Notes: generated by a model from the letters alone, not told the origin. 59,743 nt of DNA from Anaerolineae bacterium (GCA_022823945.1 JAJEBK010000006.1:1-59743); one strand, 5' to 3'; numbered from the stretch's first letter, positions 50,219 to 59,292 are shown. Numbers and translations: made by a program.

Positions 50219-52393
50219 TTAAATTGGACCCACCTCGACTTCTTCACAGCCGATTCTGCCTTCTTCGCAGATCAGCGCGATACCGCCGCCAGCAAAGCGC
50301 GCATCGGGATCCTCAGCTTTGACGACCAGCGTGCCATCAAGATAACCGCTCAACGTATTGCCCTCGACCTTGAGCACAAGCCGATGCGGATTTCCCAGCG
50401 TCCAGCCGCCGCCGGCCTCAGCCAATACCGTATCTTCGCCTTCGAGCGTCGACACCAGACGCGTATGCTCCTCATCGCAGAGCAAGGCGTAGTGGCGCTT
50501 CATGCCTTGCACGCGCGCGCCCAAGCCGCCAGCCTTGCACATGTGTGGCGTCATGGTGGCGCTGACCTGATAATCGGTCCAATCGCGGCAGCCTTGCATC
50601 ATCAGCCCGCGCCCTTCGTTCTGGATCAGCCGATAGGTTTCTGGATACCGATCGATGAAAACCATCTTGCCCTTGGCTGCATCCAGCCCGTTGACCCAGG
50701 CTTTCTTCCACATCATGCCGCGCATTTTGCGGTCCCAGCGGGTGAAATCGTGCGTGTGCGGGCGTTTCAGGCGGATGTTTGGCGCGCCGTCCCAAGTCAG
50801 CCAATCGAGATAAACGCGGCCGCTCGCGCCGCCATCGCCGTTGATTTGAATGCCAACATTGGCGATAGGATAGCCTTCGAGATCCGGCACTTGCCATTCC
50901 AGCTCAGCGGTTTTGCCCGCGCCCAAATTCTCCGATGCGCCGAGCAGAACATCCAAGCCGTCTTCATGATTGTAATGCTGCACATAGAGGCTCACATCGA
51001 CGGCGCTTGCATTCGCGCTGTCAGCGAGCACGCGGGCGCGGATCGTCTGGCCCGAATAGAGCTGCGGGCTGGCGAAGAGATTGTATCCAGGACCCTCGAA
51101 GTGCTCGGAAACGGCGGCCGAGGGCACGAAGACGGCTGTGCCAACGCGTCCGACGCGCCCGGGCGCCAGCGCAGCATAATCCAGCGCCAGCAGACGCTCG
51201 CCACGATTGCTGAGCTCGGGCGCATGCGCGTTGCTGATTTCAACGACATCGCGCGCTTCGACCGAGTCGTCATTCATAAATCCTTGCACCGCGCCGGGCA
51301 GGTCAAAGTGATAGCGGGCACCGCCTTTTGGCGCGATGGGCGTTTGGCCCTGCAGCGCGCGTCCGGTGTTGACCAGGCGAATGGTCTGCGTGACCGCATC
51401 CGTAATCGAATTGCCACCATCGGCGGTTGGGATATACAGGCGGTCGGCGACGGGACCGCGGTAATCTGGACCGGTCGATAGCCCTGCCAACCCGTCCTTG
51501 ATGCCCATCAAGCAGCCGATATTGCCGCTGTTGCAGTCTGTGTCCCAGCCGCTGGTGTTGACGATCATCAACGTCTTCTGGAAGTCGTCATCGCCATAAA
51601 GCAGCGACAGAATCATCAGGCCGTGGTTGGGCACCATGTGGCAGTTGCCACCGTAAATATGATAACCGTAGCGCTCGGCCAGCAATTCGCGCCCTTTACG
51701 CCAATCCGGCTCTGCCGCATGCCATTCGCGAATATCGTTGATCATGGCGTAAATGATTGAATCGTCCGGAATCACCGACAGGCCGGTGTCGATCAGCTTG
51801 TTAATATCGGATTCGACGAAGGCTTGCGCTTCCATCGCTGCCAGACATTGCGCGCCATAAACCGCCTCGCCACCATGGCTGACGCTGCCGGCCCGTCCCG
51901 CCAGATCCGCGGCGAATTCTGGATTGCCAGGGGCGACCAGCGCCCAGCCGTCAATGAAGATTTGGGCACCTATCTGTTCGGCGACAACCTTGCCGTTAAG
52001 CTCAACCGAGCCGCTGAACGGTGGCTCGTAACCTTGTTTGAGCCGCAGGTACGCCGTGTGCTCGGTGGAATTGCCCATGCCGCCCCACCAAAGCACGGTC
52101 TGCTCTTCAATGAGGTAGTTCAGCCAGGTCTGGCCGATTTGCGCCGGCGTAATCTCGGGGTCGTAGCCATAATCTTCCAGCGCGCGGATGAAGGTGAAGG
52201 TGCCAGAGATGTCGTCATCGGTGACGATCAGCGGGACATTCAGCTTGTCGTGCACATAATAGTTGATCTCGCCCAGATGTTCCGTGATCGCCTCGTAAGA
52301 CCAGCCTTCAAAGGGGCGGCCGAGGTAAACGCCGATGATCTTGCCCAAAACGCCGGCATAGACCCTTTCCATATAGTCCTTGGGCAGGGGCAT
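50219..52393 (-). CDS. ADP-ribosylglycohydrolase-fold protein with C-terminal beta domains
   Basis: 724 aa. Residues about 1-345 have the ADPRH fold: MERVYAGVLGKIIGVYLGRPFEGW, the first metal Asp cluster TDDDISGTFTFIRALED near 57-60, and the second SGWDTDCNSGNIGCLMG, where D-T-D-C corresponds to the usual D-T-D-T. The enzyme family removes ADP-ribose from proteins, DNA or small molecules. The C-terminal 350 residues look like beta-sandwich or lectin-like domains (CSVSLYVQ, LEGNTLSGYLDGTLVVKAEDP), with no signal peptide. AGGAG precedes ATG 52393. It follows CUT1 system 2 on the same strand. Confidence 0.85.
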   Translation of the reverse strand: MPLPKDYMERVYAGVLGKIIGVYLGRPFEGWSYEAITEHLGEINYYVHDKLNVPLIVTDDDISGTFTFIRALEDYGYDPEITPAQIGQTWLNYLIEEQTVLWWGGMGNSTEHTAYLRLKQGYEPPFSGSVELNGKVVAEQIGAQIFIDGWALVAPGNPEFAADLAGRAGSVSHGGEAVYGAQCLAAMEAQAFVESDINKLIDTGLSVIPDDSIIYAMINDIREWHAAEPDWRKGRELLAERYGYHIYGGNCHMVPNHGLMILSLLYGDDDFQKTLMIVNTSGWDTDCNSGNIGCLMGIKDGLAGLSTGPDYRGPVADRLYIPTADGGNSITDAVTQTIRLVNTGRALQGQTPIAPKGGARYHFDLPGAVQGFMNDDSVEARDVVEISNAHAPELSNRGERLLALDYAALAPGRVGRVGTAVFVPSAAVSEHFEGPGYNLFASPQLYSGQTIRARVLADSANASAVDVSLYVQHYNHEDGLDVLLGASENLGAGKTAELEWQVPDLEGYPIANVGIQINGDGGASGRVYLDWLTWDGAPNIRLKRPHTHDFTRWDRKMRGMMWKKAWVNGLDAAKGKMVFIDRYPETYRLIQNEGRGLMMQGCRDWTDYQVSATMTPHMCKAGGLGARVQGMKRHYALLCDEEHTRLVSTLEGEDTVLAEAGGGWTLGNPHRLVLKVEGNTLSGYLDGTLVVKAEDPDARFAGGGIALICEEGRIGCEEVEVGPI

Positions 52394-52441
52394 GGTTGTC
52401 TCCTGTTCTGATGGTTGTGGAATTTGCAAAATCGATCTGTC

Positions 52442-52467
52442 GTAGGGGCGAGCTACCAAGTCGCCCG
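52442..52467. repeat. Family C fragment upstream of the ADPRH-fold gene
   Basis: GTAGGGGCGAGCTACCAAGT then CGCCCG. With 52516-52541 it brackets a short AT-richer segment between the permease and ADPRH genes. Confidence 0.5.
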
Positions 52468-52515
52468 TTTCCATCCAAATCGTAGATATTGTGCCTTGTG
52501 TTTTCAAATTGCGCC

Positions 52516-52541
52516 AATGGGCGAGGAAAGGTCTCGCCCCT
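52516..52541. repeat. Family C fragment
   Basis: AATGGGCGAGGAAAGGTCTC then GCCCCT, hairpin arms GGGCGAG and CTCGCCC. Located just after the permease stop codon. Confidence 0.5.
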
Positions 52542-52568
52542 GTGACGAATCGCGTAATGGGGAACCGC

Positions 52569-53450
52569 CTAGGTCTTGATGCCGCCCTCGGCCAAACCCT
52601 CGATGAACTGCCGCTGCAAAGCCAGGAAGAGCACCATCACCGGGAACAGGATGATGATTGCGCCGGCGCTTGTAAGCGCCCAGTTCGTGTCGAACCGATC
52701 CACAAACTTGGCGAAGCTGGTCGTGACCGGGAATCGATTCGGGTCGTGAATGAATGTCAGCGCCAGGGTGTATTCGTTCCAGACGCCCAGGCCGACGACC
52801 AAGCCCACGGTCAGGAAGCCCGGTTTCGTCAGGGGCAGCACGATGCGCGTCAGCACCTGGAACTCGTTGGCGCCATCGACGCGCGCGGCATCTTCCAGCT
52901 CGCTGGGCAAGTCAATCATGTAGGAGCGCAGCAGGAAGATGGTCAGCGGCGCGTTGCCAGCGATGTAGATAATAATCAGCCCGTGGAATGTGCCGAGCAT
53001 CTTCATCATGCGCATCTGCACAAAGAGCGGCACAATGTACATCCACACCGGGATGGTCGAGGCGACCAGGAAATACAGCATCAGCAAGTCCGAGCCAGGC
53101 GGTCGCTTGCGCGCCAGGGCATAAGCCGCCAGGCCGCCCAGCACCAGTTCCGCCGTGATTGTCGCCACAACATAGATGACGCTGTTGCGCATGGTAATGG
53201 CGAAGTCGCCCTCTTCCCAAGCCTCGCGGAAGTTCTCGATGACGATCGTGCGCGGCGGTCCCAGCGGATTCTGCCCGATGTCCAGCTCGGTCTTCAACGA
53301 ATTGAAGAGCAGAACAGCCAGCGGTATGACGGCGAAGGCGGTCAACAGCAGCAGCACAGTGTGGTTGAAGACCAGCAACTTGCTGCGCTCTTTGCTGCGC
53401 CCGCGCTGGAAGACAGTATCGCGCAGCGAAACTTTGCCGATAGCGGTCAT
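52569..53450 (-). CDS. CUT1 carbohydrate ABC transporter permease, MalG-type (system 2)
   Basis: 293 aa, six membrane helices, EAA loop EDAARVDGANEFQVLTRIVLPLTKP, C-terminus QRQFIEGLAEGGIKT. ATG 53450 overlaps the upstream permease stop as ATGA, with GAGG 9 nt before it. An in-frame ATG at 53459 would put GAGG directly against the start, so 53450 is better. Partner of the 315-aa permease. Confidence 0.93.
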   Translation of the reverse strand: MTAIGKVSLRDTVFQRGRSKERSKLLVFNHTVLLLLTAFAVIPLAVLLFNSLKTELDIGQNPLGPPRTIVIENFREAWEEGDFAITMRNSVIYVVATITAELVLGGLAAYALARKRPPGSDLLMLYFLVASTIPVWMYIVPLFVQMRMMKMLGTFHGLIIIYIAGNAPLTIFLLRSYMIDLPSELEDAARVDGANEFQVLTRIVLPLTKPGFLTVGLVVGLGVWNEYTLALTFIHDPNRFPVTTSFAKFVDRFDTNWALTSAGAIIILFPVMVLFLALQRQFIEGLAEGGIKT

Positions 53451-54394
53451 ATATCCCATCCTCTCCGCCGCAACATGACGAATATCATGATGATGAAACC
53501 GGCAAATATGCTGATGACCACGCCTTGCGCCGCGGCGTAACCGGCTTCAAAGCGCTGGAAAGCGTTTTTGTAGAGTTGCGTGGCGATCACCTCGGACGCG
53601 CCGCCCGGTCCACCTTGCGTGATCAGCCAGATATAGTCAAATGCCAGGAAGGACCAGATCGCCACCATCATAAACATGAAGAGTACGATTGGTCGGATGC
53701 CCGGCAAGGTCACATGGCGGAATTCTTGCCAGCGGTTGGCGCCGTCGATCTTGGCGGCATCATAGAGCACCGGCGGGATGGCTTGCATCGCCGCCAGGAA
53801 CAAAATCATCAAAAAGCCCCAGAAGTGCCAGTTGTCGATGAAAGCAATGGACATCAGCGCGGTATCCGTGCGACCGAGAAAAGCCACCTCGAAGCCCTCT
53901 ATGCCCAGCGCCCGCGCAGAAGCGGCGACTATGCCATCTTTGGGGTTGAGCAGGTTCTTCCAGATAGTCGTGGTGACGACGCTGGCCAACACATAGGGGA
54001 TGAAAAGAATGCTGCGGTAAAGCATGCCGCCGCGTTTGATCTGCGCCAGCATGGACGCGCAGAACAGCGCGAGAATAAAGGGCACTGTCAAGAAAAACAG
54101 CATCCACACGATGTTGTTGTTCAAGGACTTGCCAAAGGACTTATCCTCGAACAAGAGCTCGTGGTAGTTGTCCAGGCCGATGAAATTGACATTGGGGTTG
54201 ATGCCGCCCCAATCTGTCATAGACATATAGACGCCTTGAACTGCCGGAATGGCGACCACGAAAATGTGGATGATCAGCAGCGGCGCTATGAACACCCAAG
54301 GGATGATCACATTGCGCAAGAACTTCTTGCGCCAGATCTCGTCGCTGAGCTTTTCGATCACGGTCGTTGGCTTTTGTTGCGTAAGAACCGCCAT
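53447..54394 (-). CDS. CUT1 carbohydrate ABC transporter permease, MalF-type (system 2)
   Basis: 315 aa. N-terminal cytoplasmic segment, then six helices. Shows SILFIPYVLASVVTTTIWKNLLNPKDG and the EAA loop YDAAKIDGANRWQEFRHVTLPGIRP, followed by FDYIWLITQGGPGGASEVIATQLYKNAF, the typical MalF/UgpA C-terminal wording. ATG 54394 is preferred over 54451 because of AAAGGCG spacing and family length. It is 83 bp after the binding-protein gene. Confidence 0.93.
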   Translation of the reverse strand: MAVLTQQKPTTVIEKLSDEIWRKKFLRNVIIPWVFIAPLLIIHIFVVAIPAVQGVYMSMTDWGGINPNVNFIGLDNYHELLFEDKSFGKSLNNNIVWMLFFLTVPFILALFCASMLAQIKRGGMLYRSILFIPYVLASVVTTTIWKNLLNPKDGIVAASARALGIEGFEVAFLGRTDTALMSIAFIDNWHFWGFLMILFLAAMQAIPPVLYDAAKIDGANRWQEFRHVTLPGIRPIVLFMFMMVAIWSFLAFDYIWLITQGGPGGASEVIATQLYKNAFQRFEAGYAAAQGVVISIFAGFIIMIFVMLRRRGWDI

Positions 54395-54477
54395 GTTTTC
54401 GCCTTTGCTGGGTGACTGCGGATGGTGGGGAGGCGCCGGCTGCCATATCAAAACAGCCAGCGCCAGCGTACCAATAC

Positions 54478-55773
54478 CTAGCGGAGCGGAATCGGCGGAA
54501 TATCCCCGGCTTCAAGCTCTTCAGCAAATAGCTCGTTCAAGCCTTCGAGATACTCCTCGACGGTGATCTCGCCGGTCCACACGCGCTCTACCTCTTCGTA
54601 GATGTAGACATCGCTCTTGGGCGGCCAGAAAGTCCAGGTGGTATAGCCATAGCGATCATTGGCGGATGCGTCCGACAGATCGGCGTAGACCTTGGCGATG
54701 CGCGGGTCAAGCTCGCCCATGACTTCTTCGGAAATGCTGACAGGCGCAGGCCCCTTCAGGCAATTGGTCAGCATCTTGCCTTGCGTTTCGGGCGAGAAGT
54801 ACCAGGTCAGAAATTGCGCCGCCGCCTCTGGATGCGCGCTGTTGGCGTTGATGGAGCTGGTGTTGCCCATGCCGATTGTGAAGTGATCGGCACCCGTCTT
54901 GCTGGGCACAGATACCCAGTTCCAATCCTGCCCGGATTCAGCGTGGTAGGTGGACAAATCGCGGATTGCCCAACTGCCCTCGATGTTCATCGCTGCGGTG
55001 CCATCAGCCAGCATCGCCCGCCGAGTCGGTCCCTCGTTGGTGAAGTAGAGGTCAATGCCGCCGCCGTACCAGCCAGCCTGCATGTGCGCGTCCAGGACTT
55101 CCATGGCTTCCACCATGCTCTCGTCCGTCCAGGGGATCTGCCCGGTCAGCGCCTTGTAGACATTGTGCGGTCCAGCGATTTGCGTCATGTATTCGCCGAC
55201 GAACCATTCGTTCGAAGGGCGCCAGCTGGCATTGCCATGCGAGAAGACGGTATAGCCAGCCGCGGCGACTTCTTCGCCCAGCGCATTCAATTCGTCCATC
55301 GTTTCTGGCGGTGTCCAGCCGTTCGCCTCGAAGACATCGACATTGTAGTACATCACCAGCGTTTCCAGCTCATCAGAGAGGCTGTAGAGCTGGCCATCGA
55401 CCAAGCCCAGATCCAGCGCCCAGTCGAAGAAGAAGTCGCTCCAACCCATCGATTCGGCGAAAGTGTCCATGGGCAGGATCAAGCCCGCCTGCGCCATCTC
55501 ATAGACGAAAGAGGGACCAGGCGTGCGCACGATGTCTGGTCCGCCACCGCCGACCACTGCCGTGCGCGTGGCATTCCAGGTATCAGCTTGCGGAACGATT
55601 TCCAGTTGGACAGCCGGGTCGATGTCGTTGAATTCCAACATGATGGGACCCCAACAATCCAGCGTAGAGCCTTCGGCAAACCACAATGTCACAGTCGTGA
55701 CATCCTGTGCGCCGGCAGCGGAAATTGCGAAGAGTAGAATAGCAAGCAGCGCGAGTATCTTGAGGTGCTTCAT
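54478..55773 (-). CDS. CUT1 ABC transporter sugar-binding protein (system 2)
   Basis: 431 aa, family 1 extracellular solute-binding protein. Signal peptide MKHLKILALLAILLFAISAAGA with cleavage before QDVTTVTLWFAEGS. AAGGAGAACCCT precedes ATG 55773. Cleft-forming segments include YSLSDELETLVMYYNVDVFEANGWTPP, MNIEGSWAIRDLS and AHPEAAAQFLTWYFSPETQGKML. It leads an operon: binding protein, two permeases, ADPRH-fold protein. No ATPase is linked. Similarity to the other two binding proteins in this window is only that of the family. Confidence 0.93.
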   Translation of the reverse strand: MKHLKILALLAILLFAISAAGAQDVTTVTLWFAEGSTLDCWGPIMLEFNDIDPAVQLEIVPQADTWNATRTAVVGGGGPDIVRTPGPSFVYEMAQAGLILPMDTFAESMGWSDFFFDWALDLGLVDGQLYSLSDELETLVMYYNVDVFEANGWTPPETMDELNALGEEVAAAGYTVFSHGNASWRPSNEWFVGEYMTQIAGPHNVYKALTGQIPWTDESMVEAMEVLDAHMQAGWYGGGIDLYFTNEGPTRRAMLADGTAAMNIEGSWAIRDLSTYHAESGQDWNWVSVPSKTGADHFTIGMGNTSSINANSAHPEAAAQFLTWYFSPETQGKMLTNCLKGPAPVSISEEVMGELDPRIAKVYADLSDASANDRYGYTTWTFWPPKSDVYIYEEVERVWTGEITVEEYLEGLNELFAEELEAGDIPPIPLR

Positions 55774-55955
55774 AGGGTTCTCCTTATTGCGTGTCGATTT
55801 GTGTTGGCAAGAACTTTCGCATGGATTTTCGTATATGGCCTCCTTGAGTCTGCTGGTTTGACCATAACGCGAGTTTGTCTCTGCAACAGGTCAACCGATT
55901 CTCTCACCCCTTGCAAAAAGTCACCTGCGCGAATGATAGCGCGAGGCAAGCGAAG

Positions 55956-55974
55956 TGTGCAAACTAATTGCACA
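55956..55974. promoter_or_regulatory. Perfect 7-bp inverted repeat upstream of CUT1 system 2 (possible operator)
   Basis: TGTGCAAACTAATTGCACA has 7-bp arms TGTGCAA/TTGCACA and a 5-bp spacer. It lies 183 bp before the system 2 binding-protein start and 27 bp after the system 3 permease stop (minus strand). No T-run follows, so a terminator is unlikely. It could be an operator of a LacI/DeoR-type sugar regulator; no regulator gene is linked. Confidence 0.4.
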
Positions 55975-56000
55975 TCTGCAAGCGCATAAAATAGTCCAAG

Positions 56001-56879
56001 TCACTCCAGCCCCGTCCCGGTGATCGCCTGCACATAATAGCGCTGGAAGGGCATCACCAGCAGAATCGGCACAATAGCGGCGATCATCGAACCAGCCAGC
56101 AGTTCGTTCCAAATCGTGCCATATTGCCCTACCGCCAGCGAGATCTCCACCTGTACGACGCGCAACTCTTGCCGCGGCGCCACCAGCAGCGGCCAGAAAA
56201 ACGAATTCCACTGGCTGATGAACATCAGCAAACCCGCCGCCACCAGTACCGGCTTCGAGATCGGCAGCACGATGCTCCACAACACGCGCAACCACGATGC
56301 GCCATCCACCCGCGCCGCATCGATCAGCTCTTGCGGGATTTCGGCAAAAAACTGGCGGAATAGGAAGATCACCAGGCTATTTGCCAAGCCCGGCACCAGC
56401 AAACCCTGCCAGGTGTTGATCCAGCCAAAATTGTTGATGAGGATATAGCGGGGGATGGCTGTCAGGTCGACCGGCACGAGGAAGGTCAACATGACGATGA
56501 CCATGAAGAGCGCGTTTTTGCCGCGGAACTCAAAGCGTCCGAAGGCGAATCCCGCCAGGGCGTTGGCAGCGCCGCCCACGAAAACTGTGACAAATGCCAG
56601 GAAGAGTGTGTTGGTGATCGACTGCCCGAAGCCGCGCGCAAAGATGTTCTCGTAGGCTTCCAGCGTGAAATCGACCGGCAGCAGCGCCCGCCAGGAGAAT
56701 GGATAAGCGTATTCAAAGACCTTGTGGTTGGGCGTGAACGAGGCCGCCGCCGCCCACATCAGCGGGATGACGACGATCAGCACGCCGATGATGAGCAGGC
56801 AGTAGACCAGCGCCGGCAGCAGATAGGCGCGCAGGGGTTTGCGGTTGCGGCGCGCTCTGCGAGTGACATGAGCATTCAT
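56001..56879 (-). CDS. CUT1 carbohydrate ABC transporter permease, MalG-type (system 3)
   Basis: 292 aa. Arg-rich N-terminus MNAHVTRRARRNRKPLRAY, then six helices; EAA loop IDAARVDGASWLRVLWSIVLPISKP and C-terminal QRYYVQAITGTGLE. A periplasmic stretch holds NHKVFEYAYPFSWRALLPVDFTLEAYENI. Its start is 18 bp after the MalF-type partner stop, so they form an operon. Confidence 0.93.
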   Translation of the reverse strand: MNAHVTRRARRNRKPLRAYLLPALVYCLLIIGVLIVVIPLMWAAAASFTPNHKVFEYAYPFSWRALLPVDFTLEAYENIFARGFGQSITNTLFLAFVTVFVGGAANALAGFAFGRFEFRGKNALFMVIVMLTFLVPVDLTAIPRYILINNFGWINTWQGLLVPGLANSLVIFLFRQFFAEIPQELIDAARVDGASWLRVLWSIVLPISKPVLVAAGLLMFISQWNSFFWPLLVAPRQELRVVQVEISLAVGQYGTIWNELLAGSMIAAIVPILLVMPFQRYYVQAITGTGLE

Positions 56880-56897
56880 GACAGCCTGCGCCCTCCC

Positions 56898-57761
56898 TCA
56901 GTCCGACCCGCGCAGCACATACAATTCCACGCCAACGATCACAAAGACGATGAGCAGCATCACCGACAGCATAGCCGCCGACGCGCCCAAATCGCCGTAC
57001 AAAAAACCGCGCCGATAGGTCTCGTACAGAATCAAGTTCGTCGATAGCTGCGGACCGCCTTGCGTCGTCAGCAAGATGGGCGCGAAGAGCAGAAAGTTGG
57101 CGACAGTATCGGCCACCAGCACAAATGCCAACACGCGCCGCAGCAGTGGCAGCGTAACCCGCGTGAAAGACTGCCAGGCATTCGCGCCATCGATCTTCGC
57201 CGCTTCCAGCACGGGCGGCGGGATATTCTGCAAGCCAGCCAGAATGAACAGACTCCAAAGCGGCACGCCGATCCACGAGGCGATCAGGATGATGGACCAC
57301 AACGCCTGGTCGGGCGAATGCAAAAAGGGCTGCCGCTCGATGCCCATATTGAACAGGATGCCGTTAATCATGCCTGTGTTCTTGTCCAGCAACAGCCGCC
57401 AGACGATCGCCGTTACATTCAGCGAAACCGCCACCGGCAGCAGGTAAATACTGCGAAAGATGCCGATGCCCGGCAAGCGCTGGTTCATCAACATCGACAA
57501 ACCCAGCGACAGCGCGATTTGCAGCGGGTTGACAACCAGGCTGAAAACAACTGTCACTTGCAGCGATTTCCAGAAGATGGGATCGTTGAAAATGCGCTCG
57601 AAGTTGGCGAAACCGGCAAAAACCCGCTCGCCGCTGCGCAGGGAAATGACGAAAGTGCTTTCGACTATGGTGGCGATGGTCGGCAGCAGGTTAAACACCA
57701 GCAGCAAAACCAGCGCCGGCAGCAGCAGCAAATAAGGGACGATGCGTTGGCGCATGGTCAT
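56898..57761 (-). CDS. CUT1 carbohydrate ABC transporter permease, MalF-type (system 3)
   Basis: About 287 aa. Shows FRSIYLLPVAVSLNVTAIVWRLLLDKNTGMIN and EAA loop LEAAKIDGANAWQSFTRVTLPLLRR, then LTTQGGPQLSTNLILYETYRRGF. Start MTMRQRIVPY at 57761 (or MRQRIV at 57755) puts the first helix at the N-terminus; an upstream in-frame ATG (57806) reads repeat C sequence. The binding-protein gene ends 83 bp upstream, separated by a family C fragment (57791-57821). Confidence 0.92.
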   Translation of the reverse strand: MTMRQRIVPYLLLLPALVLLLVFNLLPTIATIVESTFVISLRSGERVFAGFANFERIFNDPIFWKSLQVTVVFSLVVNPLQIALSLGLSMLMNQRLPGIGIFRSIYLLPVAVSLNVTAIVWRLLLDKNTGMINGILFNMGIERQPFLHSPDQALWSIILIASWIGVPLWSLFILAGLQNIPPPVLEAAKIDGANAWQSFTRVTLPLLRRVLAFVLVADTVANFLLFAPILLTTQGGPQLSTNLILYETYRRGFLYGDLGASAAMLSVMLLIVFVIVGVELYVLRGSD

Positions 57762-57790
57762 GGCGAAAATATCAGACGCCGCTTGATTCA

Positions 57791-57821
57791 AATGGGCGAC
57801 ACACAAGCGCCGCCCCTACAG
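57791..57821. repeat. Family C fragment between binding-protein and permease genes (system 3)
   Basis: AATGGGCGACACACAAGCGC then CGCCCCTACA. Like the family B pair in system 1, it separates the binding-protein gene from its first permease and could attenuate the downstream genes. Confidence 0.5.
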
Positions 57822-57844
57822 ATTCGCATTGGATGGGAGTTGAA

Positions 57845-59122
57845 TCACTCCCGATATTTCGCCATTTCGCTTTCGATGCGCTGGACAGCCAGGCTCAGCG
57901 ACTCGGTTACATCTGCGCCATTGCGGATGTCCTGGAAGGTATTTTGCAAAATCTGCTCGTATTCCAGGAAGCCGACGGTGACAGCGCGCGGGCGCGGATT
58001 GACCGTGGCTTCATCGGCAGCCGTGCGCAGATAGCTCATGGGCAGGGCGTCGAATTCGGCTTCGGTGGCGAAGAGCGCCAGCACCGATTGCTGGGCGGGG
58101 AAGTCGCCACTGCCATCGCGCCACCATTTTTCAGCGCCCTCGCCAGTCGAGAGCCAGTGCACGAAGCGCGTGGCGGCATCGCGATTTTCTGTATTGGCGT
58201 TGACGCCGATGTGCCAACTGCCGGTTGGTGTGGCGGGCACGCCATCGGCAAAGTAGGGATGACGGCTGACGCCCCAGTCGATTTCCAGGTCGGCATTGTT
58301 GGCAAAGCGCGGGATGTTCCAGGGTCCGCCCACGAACATGCAGATGTTGCCCGTCTCGAAGATGTCGGCGGGCCAAAATTCCTCGCCCTGGGGCGCGACA
58401 TTCAACACATTGAACATGTCGTAATAGTAGGTGAAAGCATCGATCCACTCCTGCGAGTTGATGACGCCGTCGACGGTCAAGCCATCTTCGCCAATGGCTG
58501 CGCCGCCCAGCGATTCGGGCAGGACTTGCAGCTGATAGATGCGCACCATCTGTTCCCAGATGAAGCCCCAGACATCGGGCGTGCCATCGCCATCGTCGTC
58601 AAAGGTCATCTGCTGGGCGATCTCGGCGATCTCTTCCCAGGTCAGGCGGTCGTCTGCGCCCGGCGGCATCAAGCCCGCGCGCTCGAAGCAGCCACTGTTA
58701 TAGAAAAGCAACTGAGTCGATGTGCTGACAGGCGCAGCATAGAGCGTGCCTTCGTAAGAGCCAGCATTGACAGCCGCCGGCAGCCAATCTTCGACCTCGT
58801 CGCCAGTGAACACGGGATCCAGCGGCAGCAGCCAGTTGCGGAAGGCATAGGCGGATACCAGCGGCACATCGACAGAGATGACATCGGGCAGGGGCGAGCG
58901 CGCGCCCAAGCGCACCTGAATCTGCGCGAAGAGGTCATTGAAGCCGACCTGCTCCGCTTCTACATTGATGTCGGGGTTCTGCGCTTCAAACTCGGCGATA
59001 ACATCGTCAACGGGCCAACCCAGCGAGAGCCAGGTGATGGTGGTGACATCCTGGGCGAAGCCCGGCGCGGTAGACAATAGCAATAGCAGGACAAGTAATA
59101 GAGCAACCTTCTTTTGCTGCAT
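57845..59122 (-). CDS. CUT1 ABC transporter sugar-binding protein (system 3)
   Basis: 425 aa, family 1 extracellular solute-binding protein. Signal peptide MQQKKVALLLVLLLLLSTAPGFA, cleavage before QDVTTITWLSLGW. AGGAGG lies 9 nt before ATG 59122. Typical segments: VDVPLVSAYAFRNWLLPLDP, STQLLFYNSGCFERAGLMPPGADDRLTWEE, CMFVGGPWNIPRFANN and a C-terminal helix with SLAVQRIESEMAKYRE. It leads its operon from the promoter at 59155-59185. Probably a sugar binder; ligand unknown. Confidence 0.93.
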   Translation of the reverse strand: MQQKKVALLLVLLLLLSTAPGFAQDVTTITWLSLGWPVDDVIAEFEAQNPDINVEAEQVGFNDLFAQIQVRLGARSPLPDVISVDVPLVSAYAFRNWLLPLDPVFTGDEVEDWLPAAVNAGSYEGTLYAAPVSTSTQLLFYNSGCFERAGLMPPGADDRLTWEEIAEIAQQMTFDDDGDGTPDVWGFIWEQMVRIYQLQVLPESLGGAAIGEDGLTVDGVINSQEWIDAFTYYYDMFNVLNVAPQGEEFWPADIFETGNICMFVGGPWNIPRFANNADLEIDWGVSRHPYFADGVPATPTGSWHIGVNANTENRDAATRFVHWLSTGEGAEKWWRDGSGDFPAQQSVLALFATEAEFDALPMSYLRTAADEATVNPRPRAVTVGFLEYEQILQNTFQDIRNGADVTESLSLAVQRIESEMAKYRE

Positions 59123-59154
59123 CGGGGAAATCCTCCTCAGAATTGAATGTCGAC

Positions 59155-59185
59155 AATATGCTAGCGTATTTGCTACGCCTGTCAA
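59155..59185 (-). promoter_or_regulatory. Promoter with an embedded dyad upstream of CUT1 system 3
   Basis: On the minus strand TTGACA (59185-59180), a 19-bp spacer and CATATT (59160-59155). The spacer contains GCGTA-N5-TACGC (plus-strand 59164-59178), an inverted repeat placed where a LacI-type repressor could block RNA polymerase. The -35 is perfect, the -10 is 4/6 and the spacer is long. Confidence 0.5.
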
Positions 59186-59292
59186 AATATTGCTGTGTGG
59201 GAATATCGCGGAGCATGATCGTCAAACACAGCGCGTATATCAATCTGGCAAACTTTTGCCGCTCACGAGAGTGGCTGACGAAGACGAGCGCG

